From NCBI RefSeq assembly GCF_002310815.1, contig NZ_CP011032.1, positions 1,218,001-1,282,000 on the forward strand: a stretch of DNA of 64,000 nt, in the 5' to 3' direction. Below are positions 17,950 through 27,312 of the stretch, in pieces. Under the pieces are notes generated by a model. That model worked only from the letters and a program-made list of their open reading frames with translations, had not been told where the DNA came from and searched no databases. Origin of the DNA: Pseudoalteromonas tunicata. Its GTDB lineage: Bacteria; Pseudomonadota; Gammaproteobacteria; Enterobacterales; Alteromonadaceae. The first letter of the stretch is position 1, and each line of letters starts with the position of its first letter. The position numbers and the translations under genes were made by a program.

Positions 17950-17969
17950 CATCTCCCGAAATGGAGATG
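17950..17969 (+). promoter_or_regulatory. Hairpin sequestering the ratA ribosome-binding site
   Basis: CATCTCC-CGAAAT-GGAGATG, a perfect 7-bp stem whose 3' arm is the GGAG Shine-Dalgarno sequence of ratA, 2 nt before its ATG at 17972. In RNA this would hide the ribosome-binding site. Confidence 0.55.
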
Positions 17970-17971
17970 TT

Positions 17972-18412
17972 ATGCCTCAAATTAGTAGACATGCGCTGGT
18001 GATGTACAGTGCAAAAGAAATGTATGATTTAGTAAATGATGTTGCGGCATATCCTGAATTTTTGCCACATTGTTCAAATTCGAAAATAGTGTCTAATTCG
18101 CAAAGTGAAATGACAGCAGCGCTTGAAATATCAAAAGCGGGGCTAAAAAAGTGGTTTACGACAAAAAACACCTTAATTGAAGGCCAAGCAGTGCAAATGC
18201 AACTACTAGATGGCCCATTTAAACAGTTAATTGGCGGGTGGCAATTTAAAGAACTTGATGATCACGCTTGTAAAGTCTCACTTGAACTTGAATTTGAATT
18301 TACCAATCGGCTGGTTGAACTTGCATTTGGTAAAATATTCAATGAAGTGGCAAACAGTATGATCACCGCTTTCACCCAGCGTGCAAAGCAAGTATATGGG
18401 CCAAGAACATGA
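17972..18412 (+). CDS. ratA: RatA-type SRPBCC/START protein (ribosome association toxin / coenzyme Q-binding)
   Basis: A 146-residue START/SRPBCC-fold protein: start MPQISRHALVMYSAKEMYDL, VNDVAAYPEFLPHCSNSKIV and FEFTNRLVELAFGKIFNEVA. Relatives are RatA (YfjG), reported to block 70S assembly in E. coli, and COQ10-like ubiquinone-binding proteins; which activity applies here cannot be read from sequence. The next gene ratB overlaps its stop by 4 bp (ATGA). Its Shine-Dalgarno sequence lies in a small hairpin. Confidence 0.92.
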   Translation: MPQISRHALVMYSAKEMYDLVNDVAAYPEFLPHCSNSKIVSNSQSEMTAALEISKAGLKKWFTTKNTLIEGQAVQMQLLDGPFKQLIGGWQFKELDDHACKVSLELEFEFTNRLVELAFGKIFNEVANSMITAFTQRAKQVYGPRT

Positions 18413-18729
18413 TTAATATTGAAATTGTATTTGCTTTGCCGGACTCTGCAACCAGTTTAAAATTACAAGTCGCAGAGCATACAACCGTTGAAGAGGTTAT
18501 TTCAGGGTCAGGTATTTTAGAAAAATGCCCAGAAATAGATGCAGACAATCTTTCGGTTGGCATTTGGAACCGCACATGTAAATTACATCAACAATTACAA
18601 GACGGCGACCGAATTGAGATTTATCGCCCACTGATTGCAGATCCGAAAGATGCAAGGCGCCGACGGGCAGAAAAAGCCAAAGAAGAAGGGCGGGCTAATA
18701 AAATAACTGGTGGAAAACCACTTAAATAA
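18409..18729 (+). CDS. ratB: RatB/RnfH-family ubiquitin-like protein
   Basis: A 106-residue protein of the RnfH/UPF0125 family: INIEIVFALPDSATSLKLQV, EHTTVEEVISGSGIL, GIWNRTCKLHQQLQDGDRIE and YRPLIADPKDARRRRAEKA. The fold is ubiquitin/MoaD-like; function is not established (paired with RatA in E. coli, and named for rnf linkage elsewhere). Translationally coupled to ratA. Confidence 0.93.
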   Translation: MINIEIVFALPDSATSLKLQVAEHTTVEEVISGSGILEKCPEIDADNLSVGIWNRTCKLHQQLQDGDRIEIYRPLIADPKDARRRRAEKAKEEGRANKITGGKPLK

Positions 18730-18755
18730 AAAAAGCAGCTGAAGCTGCTTTTTTT
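18728..18755. terminator. Bidirectional terminator, ratB / bamE
   Basis: AGCAGCT-GA-AGCTGCT flanked by A- and T-runs between convergent genes. Confidence 0.88.
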
Positions 18756-18772
18756 ATTTACGCTAAACGGTA

Positions 18773-19120
18773 TTAACCTTCAAGCGGAATATTAAAATCT
18801 TTCGGTTGCTCGTAGTCACCGCTAATGCTAACTAACTTGTTATCAACAAAGTGTAGCTGAAGTGCTTTTCTAAGCTCGCTGTCGCGACCGTGATTGAGCA
18901 AATAAATATAATGCCAAGTTGCATTATTAAATGCATCTTCGGCAACAGGTTTACCAAGGACATAAATAACTTGTTCACGAGTCATTTCAACTCTCAATTT
19001 ATCAATATCTTTTTGTTCTAAAAAGTTACCTTGGGGGATGTTCATACGATAAACCCAATTAGAGCAACCTGATGCTGATATGAGTAACAACGAAACGAAT
19101 AAATATTTTAACCACTGCAT
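18773..19120 (-). CDS. bamE: Outer membrane assembly lipoprotein BamE
   Basis: A 115-residue lipoprotein: signal peptide with lipobox SASGC (C19), then the SmpA/OmlA domain (YRMNIPQGNFLEQKDIDKLR, EMTREQVIYVLGKPV, TWHYIYLLNHGR). BamE belongs to the BAM complex that inserts beta-barrels into the outer membrane. Its neighbours smpB-ratA-ratB are the usual ones for this gene in gammaproteobacteria. Confidence 0.95.
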   Translation of the reverse strand: MQWLKYLFVSLLLISASGCSNWVYRMNIPQGNFLEQKDIDKLRVEMTREQVIYVLGKPVAEDAFNNATWHYIYLLNHGRDSELRKALQLHFVDNKLVSISGDYEQPKDFNIPLEG

Positions 19121-19248
19121 TCTTTATTTTAATCCTTATTGGCTTGCTGGTAGCATGATACCTGTTGCGGGCATTGCGGAAAAGTCTAAATTTGACAGAA
19201 TCGAATAATAAAAGTTCCCTGATTGTTGAGCTTGATCCTACTTGTGGC

Positions 19249-19566
19249 ATGGCAATTTGGTTTATTTACTTAATTGAAACGCCAATTGGCCATTGGTACA
19301 CCGGCATAACGACGGATGTTGAACGCCGTTTTAAACAGCATCAATCGGGAAAGGGCGCTAAAAACTTACGTGGAAAAACACCGTTAAAACTGGTTTTCTC
19401 TACTCCTGTTGGAACTCGAAGTGAGGCCAGTAAACTCGAAGCAAAAATAAAATCCCTCTCAAAAATAAACAAAAGGCAATGGGTTGCGCAGTTTGCAGCT
19501 GTCAATACGCAATTAGTTACTGAGTCAGTAACTGCGGTACCTTTTGTTGATCTAATGCCAAGGTAA
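19249..19566 (+). CDS. GIY-YIG nuclease-domain protein (YhbQ-like)
   Basis: A 105-residue single GIY-YIG domain: WFIYLIETPIGHWYTGITTD, VERRFKQHQSGKGAKNLRGK and EAKIKSLSKINKRQWVAQF. The first Gly of the GIY motif reads Phe, as in many YhbQ/UPF0213 relatives. The role of this family is unclear (DNA repair or structure-specific nicking has been suggested). The ATG at 19249 matches the family N terminus; a TTG 84 nt upstream would add 28 unrelated residues. The last 50 bp overlap the convergent M28 peptidase gene. Confidence 0.85.
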   Translation: MAIWFIYLIETPIGHWYTGITTDVERRFKQHQSGKGAKNLRGKTPLKLVFSTPVGTRSEASKLEAKIKSLSKINKRQWVAQFAAVNTQLVTESVTAVPFVDLMPR

Positions 19567-20431
19567 TGAAACTAATTTGCTCTACCACTGATTGGTAAAA
19601 TGCCGGGTCTATATTGGCAAAGGTATCATTTTCAGTATGATAATTGGGGTGTATTCCGACCCCAAAATAAACATAAGGCACGTTTGCACGACGAAAAGCA
19701 TCATGATCACTGGCGCGACGCCAATCTATTTTTTCGTTTTGGCGACGATTTGCTTGGTAATTGCTGGTGATGTACTGAATTTTGCTTGGGCTTTTATTGT
19801 TATTAAATTGCTCAATGATCGATTTAGCGGGCGCTAAACGTTTATCGGTGAATGCAAAAACACGCTTATTTCTGCCTTTCACGCTCAGCATATCTAAATT
19901 AATATTTAGGATTATGGGAATATTGCTATTTTGCAATAATGAAACGAGCGCTTTAGCGCCATATAACCCATTTTCTTCAGCATCGGTGGCGACAAACAGC
20001 CAGTTGTAATTAAGCGGGTATTGTTTGGCTGTTTTTGCTAAAGCAAATAATGCGGCAACGCCAGATGCATTGTCGTCAGCACCATTAAAAATACGCCGCC
20101 CCTGATTACCTAAATGGTCGTAATGGGCCGTAATGACAAGGTAGGGAGCATTAGCATGCTTCGCTTTGATTAACCCGACAATATTTTTGCCATTCTTTTG
20201 GCTACCAAAGCCACTACTGTAGCTAAATGCTTGCTCAAACCTTGTATCAAATGGCGCTAAGCCCAAATTCTCAAAGCGTGTTTTAATATAGTGTGCTGCT
20301 TTTAAATTACCTTCAGAACCCGTTTTTCGCCCAGCCAGTTCATCACTGGCTAAATAGGCTAAGTCTTTTAGCAATTCTTCTGCGATGCAAGGAGTCCCTA
20401 CGAATACCAATAACAATAAAAGGAGTTTCAA
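19517..20431 (-). CDS. Secreted M28-family zinc aminopeptidase
   Basis: A 304-residue exported peptidase: signal peptide to about residue 17, then the two-zinc M28 motifs AHYDHLG, NGADDNASGVAALF, DAEENGLYGA, NLDML and SDHDAF / YHTENDT. It would remove N-terminal residues of peptides in the periplasm or outside. The start codon is a TTG in the 4-bp overlap TTGA with the stop of the upstream TPR lipoprotein, so translation is coupled. The 3' end overlaps the GIY-YIG gene tail by 50 bp. Confidence 0.88.
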   Translation of the reverse strand: MKLLLLLLVFVGTPCIAEELLKDLAYLASDELAGRKTGSEGNLKAAHYIKTRFENLGLAPFDTRFEQAFSYSSGFGSQKNGKNIVGLIKAKHANAPYLVITAHYDHLGNQGRRIFNGADDNASGVAALFALAKTAKQYPLNYNWLFVATDAEENGLYGAKALVSLLQNSNIPIILNINLDMLSVKGRNKRVFAFTDKRLAPAKSIIEQFNNNKSPSKIQYITSNYQANRRQNEKIDWRRASDHDAFRRANVPYVYFGVGIHPNYHTENDTFANIDPAFYQSVVEQISFITLALDQQKVPQLLTQ

Positions 20432-21603
20432 TATTGCACCAATGCATTTAAATGAGACAGTTTATTTTGATAACGCTCTAAATCAGCACTAAATTGTGCA
20501 TTTTTATGGGCCTTTTTTAAATAACGCGTTGCCAATTTTTTATCGCCTAATTCAAAATAGCTTTTAGCTAGGCCAAAATATGACTCATGATTGTTTTTAT
20601 CTAAGTTGAGCGCATTACGATAATGATTAATTGCTTGACGATATTCACGATGTAAAAAGGCTTCGTTACCAATGGCTAGGTGATAAAAAGGGTTTTCTTT
20701 ACGTTTCTCAAGCAGTTGTTGCTCTATCGAGCGGGCAAGCATTTCTCGGCCTGTTTGGTTGTACAAGATTGCTAAATTTCCTTTAGCGGTATTGTTATTA
20801 TCATCGAGTTTAATTGCATGTAAGTAAGCTAGCTCTGCATCATGAGTTAACTGATTTATCTTTAATAAAATACCTAAATTCCCCCAACTACCTGAATAAC
20901 TCGGTATTAGCTCTATGGCGGCTTTAAAATAGCTAAACGCTAAATCGTACTGTTGATTGATCATCGCCATTGCACCTTTGTTATTATAAAACATAGCTGT
21001 GATCACCTCTTTTGAAATGAACTCAGTTTTAAATGGCTGCTGTCTGGTATTAGGATCAAAGTCAATAGTAACGGAATCGGCATAATTATAATAACGGTTA
21101 ACGCCATTGAGTCGATCAAATGATTCAAAGTCAATTTTAAGATTAACATGTCCGGTCAACATATTAACGCCTTGTTCTAAAGACCAATATTCAGGAATAT
21201 GTACACGCTGAAATGCGGAGCGTAATTGCAGTTCAGATGCAAGCGCATACGATAAAATCGACAGTGATAAGCAATTGGCATTTTGTTGTGAGAAGGTTTG
21301 ATTTGCCGTGAGGGTTGAGCCTGAGCGGTAATTGATTTGGTTTTCGGCAGAATTAAATATGAACTGAAGCAATTCTTTGGTTATTAATTTAGCGTCGTTT
21401 GAATGAGAGATGCTTTTGTTTAACTTGGTGATAATGGTGTTATCGAGCCTAAAAATTTCAGCTTGGCTTTCGACTGTAAGGACCTTAAAAGAGGGCTGAT
21501 TAACTAACTCAAAGGGGTGTTGTGGTATGCTTGGCGTTGAGGTTGTTTGGCAACCTGATAACAGTAATACAGTTAGCAAGCTAATGATTAAATGATATTT
21601 CAT
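20428..21603 (-). CDS. TPR lipoprotein with transglutaminase-like N-terminal region
   Basis: A 391-residue lipoprotein (lipobox LLSGC, C18). Residues about 85-190 contain ANCLSLSILSYALASELQLR and GHVNLKIDF, a Cys...His arrangement like transglutaminase-type/peptidase folds. Residues about 205-375 hold tetratricopeptide repeats (NNKGAMAMINQQYDLAFSYF, SWGNLGILLKINQLTHDAEL and others). It is translationally coupled to the M28 peptidase. A cysteine peptidase, or a scaffold, working with the M28 enzyme at the membrane is possible; neither is demonstrated. Confidence 0.8.
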   Translation of the reverse strand: MKYHLIISLLTVLLLSGCQTTSTPSIPQHPFELVNQPSFKVLTVESQAEIFRLDNTIITKLNKSISHSNDAKLITKELLQFIFNSAENQINYRSGSTLTANQTFSQQNANCLSLSILSYALASELQLRSAFQRVHIPEYWSLEQGVNMLTGHVNLKIDFESFDRLNGVNRYYNYADSVTIDFDPNTRQQPFKTEFISKEVITAMFYNNKGAMAMINQQYDLAFSYFKAAIELIPSYSGSWGNLGILLKINQLTHDAELAYLHAIKLDDNNNTAKGNLAILYNQTGREMLARSIEQQLLEKRKENPFYHLAIGNEAFLHREYRQAINHYRNALNLDKNNHESYFGLAKSYFELGDKKLATRYLKKAHKNAQFSADLERYQNKLSHLNALVQY

Positions 21604-21714
21604 GTTGACCTCGCTTTAGTCACTACTAGCGAGCAATAGTTAAGATTGCTCAAGTCAATCTTAACTATAAAAGTAAAAGGGTTTTTTTTCCGCTTTTAAG
21701 TGTTACACCAAATT

Positions 21715-22617
21715 TCAATCAGTCGATAAGACTGTTTGCAGCAGCTCTTCGCTTGGGGCGAACCAAAAAGAACCTGTTATTGCATCGGAGAAATCAATTA
21801 GGCGGTCGCAAAGACCATCATCTGAAAGACCATACATGCTGTTTAAGAGCGTTTGATAGCGCGTTAAATCACAACAAAATGCTAAAAAGTAGAGCCCTTG
21901 TTGGTTCGCATTTGCATAAGGCATGCTGCGGCGATACATTTTTTGTGCAATATCGTTCACTTTTAAATCGGTGCGGCTAACATGAGAATCAGCAGGCATG
22001 GCATCTCCTTCAAGTTCAATTGAGTCGGCTTTGGTACGGCCAAACGTTTGCTCTTGTTGGTGGGTCGATAACTGATGAAATTTAGCGAGTTTGTGCACCC
22101 ATTGTTGGCCCATAATAAAGCTGCCATTGTGATGACTGTGATCGTTTGCAAGTAAAGCAGCTTGATGTTGTCCAGCCAATTGTTGTGGGTTGGCTGAGCC
22201 ATCAACAAAACCAGTTAAATCTCGGTTATCACGGTACTTAAAACCATCACAGGCTAATGCCAGTGTTGCAGTGCCTTCAAGTTGCTGTTGGACAAATAGG
22301 AGCGCTTCGATGATAGCATCGTGATTCTGGCTATGAAGCCATATAAAAAGGTCTGTTTGACTTGCTGTTGCCTGATGACCTTTTGGGCTGGTTATTGTAT
22401 TAAATTGGCTAAATTGTAATGCGGGTTTAATCGGGTCAATCTGTTGCCAAAGAGCGGGGCCAAAGCCTATAACAAGCTCAACATCTGTGACTGTCTTCTT
22501 GATAATGGCTAATTTTTTGATAAGGCTATCAACCACTTGATCAGCGGTCAACTTATATTCTAATACGCGAAATTGGCTACTGCTAGCTTCAAAAATACCA
22601 GCTTGAGGATGTGTCAT
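21715..22617 (-). CDS. DyP-type heme peroxidase
   Basis: A 300-residue dye-decolorizing peroxidase. It has the GxxDG motif (GFVDGSANP, catalytic D139), a likely proximal heme-ligand His in DSHVSRTD (H212) and a C-terminal LYFLAFCCDLTRYQTLLNSM stretch typical of the YfeX/DyP-B group. It has no signal peptide, so it is cytoplasmic. It starts 8 bp downstream of the chemoreceptor gene and is probably co-transcribed with it. Confidence 0.92.
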   Translation of the reverse strand: MTHPQAGIFEASSSQFRVLEYKLTADQVVDSLIKKLAIIKKTVTDVELVIGFGPALWQQIDPIKPALQFSQFNTITSPKGHQATASQTDLFIWLHSQNHDAIIEALLFVQQQLEGTATLALACDGFKYRDNRDLTGFVDGSANPQQLAGQHQAALLANDHSHHNGSFIMGQQWVHKLAKFHQLSTHQQEQTFGRTKADSIELEGDAMPADSHVSRTDLKVNDIAQKMYRRSMPYANANQQGLYFLAFCCDLTRYQTLLNSMYGLSDDGLCDRLIDFSDAITGSFWFAPSEELLQTVLSTD

Positions 22618-22625
22618 AATTGTCC

Positions 22626-24545
22626 TTATTTTTTCTCAAGTTTAAACGAATCAACCAGAATATCGAGCGATTGAGCTGAATCACTTAATGAAGCAATCGC
22701 GCCTGTAACTCCCAGTTGATTGGTCAAAGCGTCTTCGTTAAGTGTGCTGATCCGCTCAACATTTTCACCGACTTCGGCTACTACTTTATTTTGCTCTTCG
22801 GTGGCAGTTGCAATTATGGTGGCCATTTCGTTGATTTTGTTCACTGTGCTAACAATCGCATTGAGCTCTGCTACTGAATCGGCCATTGATTGCACACTAA
22901 TACTGGCGGTTTCTTTTGAGCGAGCAATATCACTCACCACTTCTTTTGACGTGTTATTAAGCTCAACAATGGTTTTTTGAATTTCGTCAGTTGAATGGGA
23001 GGTGCGTTTAGCAAGCTCACGTACTTCATCTGCTACGACAGCAAACCCTCTGCCATGCTCGCCAGCACGAGCTGATTCAATGGCAGCGTTAAGAGCAAGT
23101 AAGTTAGTTTGCTCCGAAATACTGCGAATAACGTCAACCACAGAGCCAATTTGTGCAGTTTTTTCAGCGAGGGCATGTATTTTATCACTGGCTAATTCAA
23201 TGTTAGATGCGAGAGCTTTCAAGTCGCTTTGGCTGCGGTCAACTCGTTTGGCGGTTGCACCGACTTGCTGATTACTTTGCTCGGTTAATTTTGCGGTGCT
23301 TGCTGCACTGGCTGCAATTTCTTGTACTGTGGCGCCCATTTCGTTGATTGCAGCTGCCACTGACATGGTTTGATCTTTTTGTTGTCCAATTTGTTGGGCA
23401 TTAATTTCAGATTGTGTCAGTACTTCACCAGAGGCACGTCGAATATCATGGCTTTCGTTAGAAACCTGTTTCATTGCGTTTTCAATTTTGTTTAAAAACA
23501 AATTAAATCCTGCGCTTAGCGTATTTAGCTCTGGTTGATTGATGGGTGGTAAACGATAATTGAGCCTTGCATCACCTGCACCTAATTCGGTGAAAAGTAC
23601 TGTAATTTTTTTCAAAGGAGCGCTAATGGTTGTAGCTAAAATCAAACCAAAAATACTAGCTAAAACAGCAACAACAATTGAAATTGAAATTATTTTCCAA
23701 GTAAGGCTATCGAGGGCTGCAAATACTTCTGCTTTTGGTACTTGGGCAATGACGTATAAATCAGTATTTTTAATTGGGCTTGCTGCAAGCAGATAGGTTT
23801 TACCCGCTAACACGACTTCCGTTAGGCTAAAGTCTTGGGTCGTTAGCAGTGAGCGGCTAGTACCCGACTGATAAAGCTGGTCGAGGCTTTTTTTGGCGAC
23901 GAGTTGATCATCTTTGTGAAGTTGCACCAACCCATCTTTATTGACTAAAAATACAAAGCCCGTTTTTTCAATGGTGAATTTTTCTAAAATCGATTGCATG
24001 TCATCAACACTTTTAGCTAATCCGGCTAAGCCAATGCCATTGAGTTGCTGATAATTAATAAACATTTTCACATCGCCACGGCTTTCTTGGTAAATGCTGA
24101 TAAGTGATTCTTCAGATGCTTGGGTAAAGCCAAAAAACCAACCGTCTTGCTCAGGGGTAAGCACGCGTAAAAAACCGTTTTGATTCCAATATTCAGCCGT
24201 ATTGCGATTAGCCCAAGAAGCGGTTGCTAAGTCGTATTGCGTAACAACACGGTTTAATTCGTTTACCAGCAAGGTATCGTTTTTATCTGAGCTGTTTTTG
24301 GCCCAATTGATTATAAACTCGTTGCTCGCTAACTGTTCGCTGGCCATGAGTAAGGAGTTAATTTCTTTACTTAAATAATTGTTAATTTCTTGAACTTTAC
24401 TGGGTAATTCAGAGTTAACCATACGTTGTTCAATAATATCTTTAGCAGAGAAAATGGCGCTTGCGCCAATTAGCAGCGCAACCACAATAGCGACAACCGA
24501 TGCCACAGTGGCGACTTTTTGTTTGATTGAGAAGTTAAACGGCAA
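22626..24545 (-). CDS. Methyl-accepting chemotaxis protein with periplasmic CACHE sensor
   Basis: A 639-residue chemoreceptor: TM1 about 12-34, CACHE-like periplasmic domain about 40-280 ([40 protein letters not shown]), TM2 about 285-305, HAMP about 306-360 and the MA signalling domain with the hairpin tip [20 protein letters not shown]. It would control flagellar rotation via CheA/CheW. The ligand is unknown. No canonical CheR-binding pentapeptide is seen at the C terminus. Confidence 0.93.
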   Translation of the reverse strand: MPFNFSIKQKVATVASVVAIVVALLIGASAIFSAKDIIEQRMVNSELPSKVQEINNYLSKEINSLLMASEQLASNEFIINWAKNSSDKNDTLLVNELNRVVTQYDLATASWANRNTAEYWNQNGFLRVLTPEQDGWFFGFTQASEESLISIYQESRGDVKMFINYQQLNGIGLAGLAKSVDDMQSILEKFTIEKTGFVFLVNKDGLVQLHKDDQLVAKKSLDQLYQSGTSRSLLTTQDFSLTEVVLAGKTYLLAASPIKNTDLYVIAQVPKAEVFAALDSLTWKIISISIVVAVLASIFGLILATTISAPLKKITVLFTELGAGDARLNYRLPPINQPELNTLSAGFNLFLNKIENAMKQVSNESHDIRRASGEVLTQSEINAQQIGQQKDQTMSVAAAINEMGATVQEIAASAASTAKLTEQSNQQVGATAKRVDRSQSDLKALASNIELASDKIHALAEKTAQIGSVVDVIRSISEQTNLLALNAAIESARAGEHGRGFAVVADEVRELAKRTSHSTDEIQKTIVELNNTSKEVVSDIARSKETASISVQSMADSVAELNAIVSTVNKINEMATIIATATEEQNKVVAEVGENVERISTLNEDALTNQLGVTGAIASLSDSAQSLDILVDSFKLEKK

Positions 24546-24640
24546 AACAATACTACCTAAAATAATGTATAGACTGTTACTTTAGCATGCTTGTTTTGTT
24601 GTGTTTACTGCAATTTTGTCGGGAGTTTGTGCTTTTTAAT

Positions 24641-24674
24641 AAAAAAAGCCTAATATCAGGGAGCTATTAGGCTT
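24641..24674 (-). terminator. Terminator of ilvC
   Basis: AAGCCTAATA-N9-TATTAGGCTT, perfect 10-bp stem followed on the minus strand by seven T residues, 34 bp after the ilvC stop. Confidence 0.9.
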
Positions 24675-24707
24675 AGGACTTAACAAACTAAAAGTTTATG
24701 TACAAAA

Positions 24708-26183
24708 TTAGATGATGGGTTTCATGTCTGACATGTAGCTTCGCAGTGTCGCACCAATGATTTCAACTGGATGTTCACGTAATGCTTTATTTACTTTAAT
24801 CAGTGTCGCGTTATCAACCGCGTTTGAAGTTGACGCTAAACCTTGACCAATCACATCTGTTTCAATCGATTGCATAAAGTTAGCTAATAACGGTAAACAA
24901 GCATGGTTATATAAATAACAACCGTATTCAGCGGTATCAGAAATAGTACGATTCATTTCAAACAATTTTTTACGTGCAATGGTATTAGCAATAAGTGGCG
25001 TTTCATGCAGCGATTCATAATACGCAGATTCTGCTTTAATCCCTGCTGCTGTCATGGTTTCATAAGCAAGTTCAACACCCGCTTTTACCATCGCAATCAT
25101 TAAAATGCCTTTATCAAAGAAGTCTTGTTCGCTGATTGTTGCATCTGTATTGGTTTGTTTCTCAAATGCTGTTTGAGCTGTTTCAGCGCGCCAGCCTAAT
25201 AATTTAGCATCATCTTCTGCCCAATCAGCCATCATACCCGATGAAAACTCACCGCTGATGATGTCATCCATATGCTTGTTATAAAGCGGGCGCATAATTT
25301 GTTTTAGCTCTTCGCTTAGCTCAAACGCTTTTACTTTCGCAGGGTTAGTTAACCGGTCAAGCATATTGGTTACACCGCCGTATTTAAGTGCTTCGGTGAT
25401 CACTTCCCAACCGTATTGGATAAATTTAGAGGCATAAGCTGCATCAATACCTTTTTCAACCATTTTGTTAAAACATAAAATTGAGCCAGTTTGTAACATG
25501 CCGCATAAAATAGTTTGTTCACCCATTAGGTCAGATTTAACTTCAGCAATGAACGATGACAATAAAACCCCTGCACGATGCCCCCCAGTACCTGCGGCAT
25601 AAGCTTTTGCTTGTGCAAGTCCTTTGCCTTGTGGGTCATTTTCTGGATGAACTGCAATCAGTGTTGGCACACCAAAACCGCGTTTATATTCTTCGCGTAC
25701 TTCAGTACCTGGGCATTTTGGTGCCACCATAATGACGGTAATGTCTTTACGAATTTGCATGCCTTCTTCAACAATGTTGAAGCCATGTGAGTAGGCAAGG
25801 GTAGAACCTTGTTTCATCAGTGGCATAATGGCGGTTACAACTGAGGTATGTTGTTTATCGGGTGTTAGGTTTAACACTAAATCGGCCGTTGGGATCAGTT
25901 GCTCATAAGTTCCAACAACAAAGCCATTATCAGATGCGTTTAAAAATGATTGACGTTTTTCTGCAATTGCAGATTCACGCAATGCATAACTCACATCTAA
26001 TCCTGAATCACGTAAGTTTAAGCCTTGATTTAAACCTTGTGCACCACAACCAACAATAACGAGCTTTTTACCAAGTAGTACGTTAACGCCATCAGTAAAT
26101 TCAGATGGGCTCATAAATTCGCATTGCGCTAATTGCGCTAATTGCTCACGTAAACTTAGTGTATTAAAATAATTAGTCGTCAT
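24708..26183 (-). CDS. ilvC: Ketol-acid reductoisomerase, class II
   Basis: A 491-residue enzyme, same length as E. coli IlvC (the long class II form). It has the NADPH site ([20 protein letters not shown]) and the duplicated C-terminal knotted domain ([26 protein letters not shown]). It converts acetolactate or acetohydroxybutyrate to the dihydroxy acids in valine and isoleucine synthesis. The ATG at 26183 preceded by AAGGATTT is chosen; a longer open frame reading adds 58 residues not in the family. Divergent from its activator ilvY. Confidence 0.96.
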   Translation of the reverse strand: MTTNYFNTLSLREQLAQLAQCEFMSPSEFTDGVNVLLGKKLVIVGCGAQGLNQGLNLRDSGLDVSYALRESAIAEKRQSFLNASDNGFVVGTYEQLIPTADLVLNLTPDKQHTSVVTAIMPLMKQGSTLAYSHGFNIVEEGMQIRKDITVIMVAPKCPGTEVREEYKRGFGVPTLIAVHPENDPQGKGLAQAKAYAAGTGGHRAGVLLSSFIAEVKSDLMGEQTILCGMLQTGSILCFNKMVEKGIDAAYASKFIQYGWEVITEALKYGGVTNMLDRLTNPAKVKAFELSEELKQIMRPLYNKHMDDIISGEFSSGMMADWAEDDAKLLGWRAETAQTAFEKQTNTDATISEQDFFDKGILMIAMVKAGVELAYETMTAAGIKAESAYYESLHETPLIANTIARKKLFEMNRTISDTAEYGCYLYNHACLPLLANFMQSIETDVIGQGLASTSNAVDNATLIKVNKALREHPVEIIGATLRSYMSDMKPII

Positions 26184-26288
26184 GTTTAAATCCTTGAAAA
26201 TCTTGGCAACACTCGATATGAGTTGCGCTATGAATTGAATGTAAAGAATTAATTCTCTTGCGTAAAATGATATATTTGCACTAGAGTA

Positions 26289-26303
26289 TTTCATATTGTG
26301 AAA
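26289..26303. promoter_or_regulatory. Candidate IlvY operator
   Basis: TTTCA-TATTG-TGAAA, an inverted repeat with T-N11-A geometry of LysR-type sites, in the 137-bp divergent ilvC-ilvY intergenic region, 17 bp before ilvY. Position fits the IlvY control region; not matched to an experimentally defined motif. Confidence 0.5.
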
Positions 26304-26320
26304 CGCTCTGTATTTTTGCC

Positions 26321-27226
26321 ATGATAGATCAACGCTCCTTACACGTCTTTTTAGCATTAGCCGATACCTTACACTTTGGTAGGGCGAGTGAGCGCTGCCA
26401 TGTTAGTGCACCTACTTTAAGTCGTAATATTAAACAACTCGAAGATACCTTAGGTGTGAGTTTGTTTTTACGCGATAATCGCACTGTCCGCTTGACTCAG
26501 CATGGCCTCGCTTTTATTGAGTATGCCCATACTTCATTACAGCAATGGCAAAAATTAAAACTTTCTTTTGAGCAGTCATCAGAGCAATTGGTGGGTGAAA
26601 TTAGCTTGTTTTGTTCGGTGACAGCATCTTATAGTTTTTTGTATAAGTTGCTTGAGCAGTTTCGGTTGCAATATCAGCAGGTTGAAATAAAGCTACATAC
26701 GGGTGACCCTGCGCTTGCATTAGATCGCATCATTGAACAGCATGAAGATATGGCGATTGCAGCGCGGCCTGATCAATTGGCAGCCAATTTAGCATTTTGT
26801 TCGATTGGCTATTCAAGTTTGCAGTTTATTGCACCGATTGGTCATGGTGACATTGCGACATATTTAGCCGATTGTGCGAACAATAATAAAGAAATCCAAT
26901 GGCATACCTTGCCTTTTATTGTGCCTGAGCTGGGTTTAAACCGAAAACGCTTGGAAAGCTGGTGGAAGAAAATGCAAATCAAGCCACCTATTTATGCGCA
27001 AGTGGCGGGTAATGAGGCCATTGTTTCTATGGTGAGCTTGGGTTTTGGCGTTGCTTTGGTGCCACAAATTGTGCTTGATAACAGCCCGTTGCTCGACAAA
27101 GTACAAATCCTTTCGGCACCTTTTCAACCAGAGGCATTTGAAATTGGCTTATGTGTATTGCGCAATCGTTTACAAGACCCGCTCATTAAAGCCATGTATC
27201 AAACTGCGCAAGCATTAGCGCTTTAG
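26321..27226 (+). CDS. ilvY: LysR-type activator of ilvC, IlvY
   Basis: A 301-residue LysR-family regulator: N-terminal HTH ([40 protein letters not shown]) and a C-terminal inducer-binding domain. Its divergent position beside ilvC and its start match IlvY, which activates ilvC in response to acetolactate and acetohydroxybutyrate. Confidence 0.92.
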   Translation: MIDQRSLHVFLALADTLHFGRASERCHVSAPTLSRNIKQLEDTLGVSLFLRDNRTVRLTQHGLAFIEYAHTSLQQWQKLKLSFEQSSEQLVGEISLFCSVTASYSFLYKLLEQFRLQYQQVEIKLHTGDPALALDRIIEQHEDMAIAARPDQLAANLAFCSIGYSSLQFIAPIGHGDIATYLADCANNNKEIQWHTLPFIVPELGLNRKRLESWWKKMQIKPPIYAQVAGNEAIVSMVSLGFGVALVPQIVLDNSPLLDKVQILSAPFQPEAFEIGLCVLRNRLQDPLIKAMYQTAQALAL

Positions 27227-27312
27227 CAATTTTGTTATTGTTTGTAACGGATGGATGCGGCCAAGATCATAACTTGTTAAAGTAGCGCCAAATTATTACT
27301 TTGGAGTGTGGC

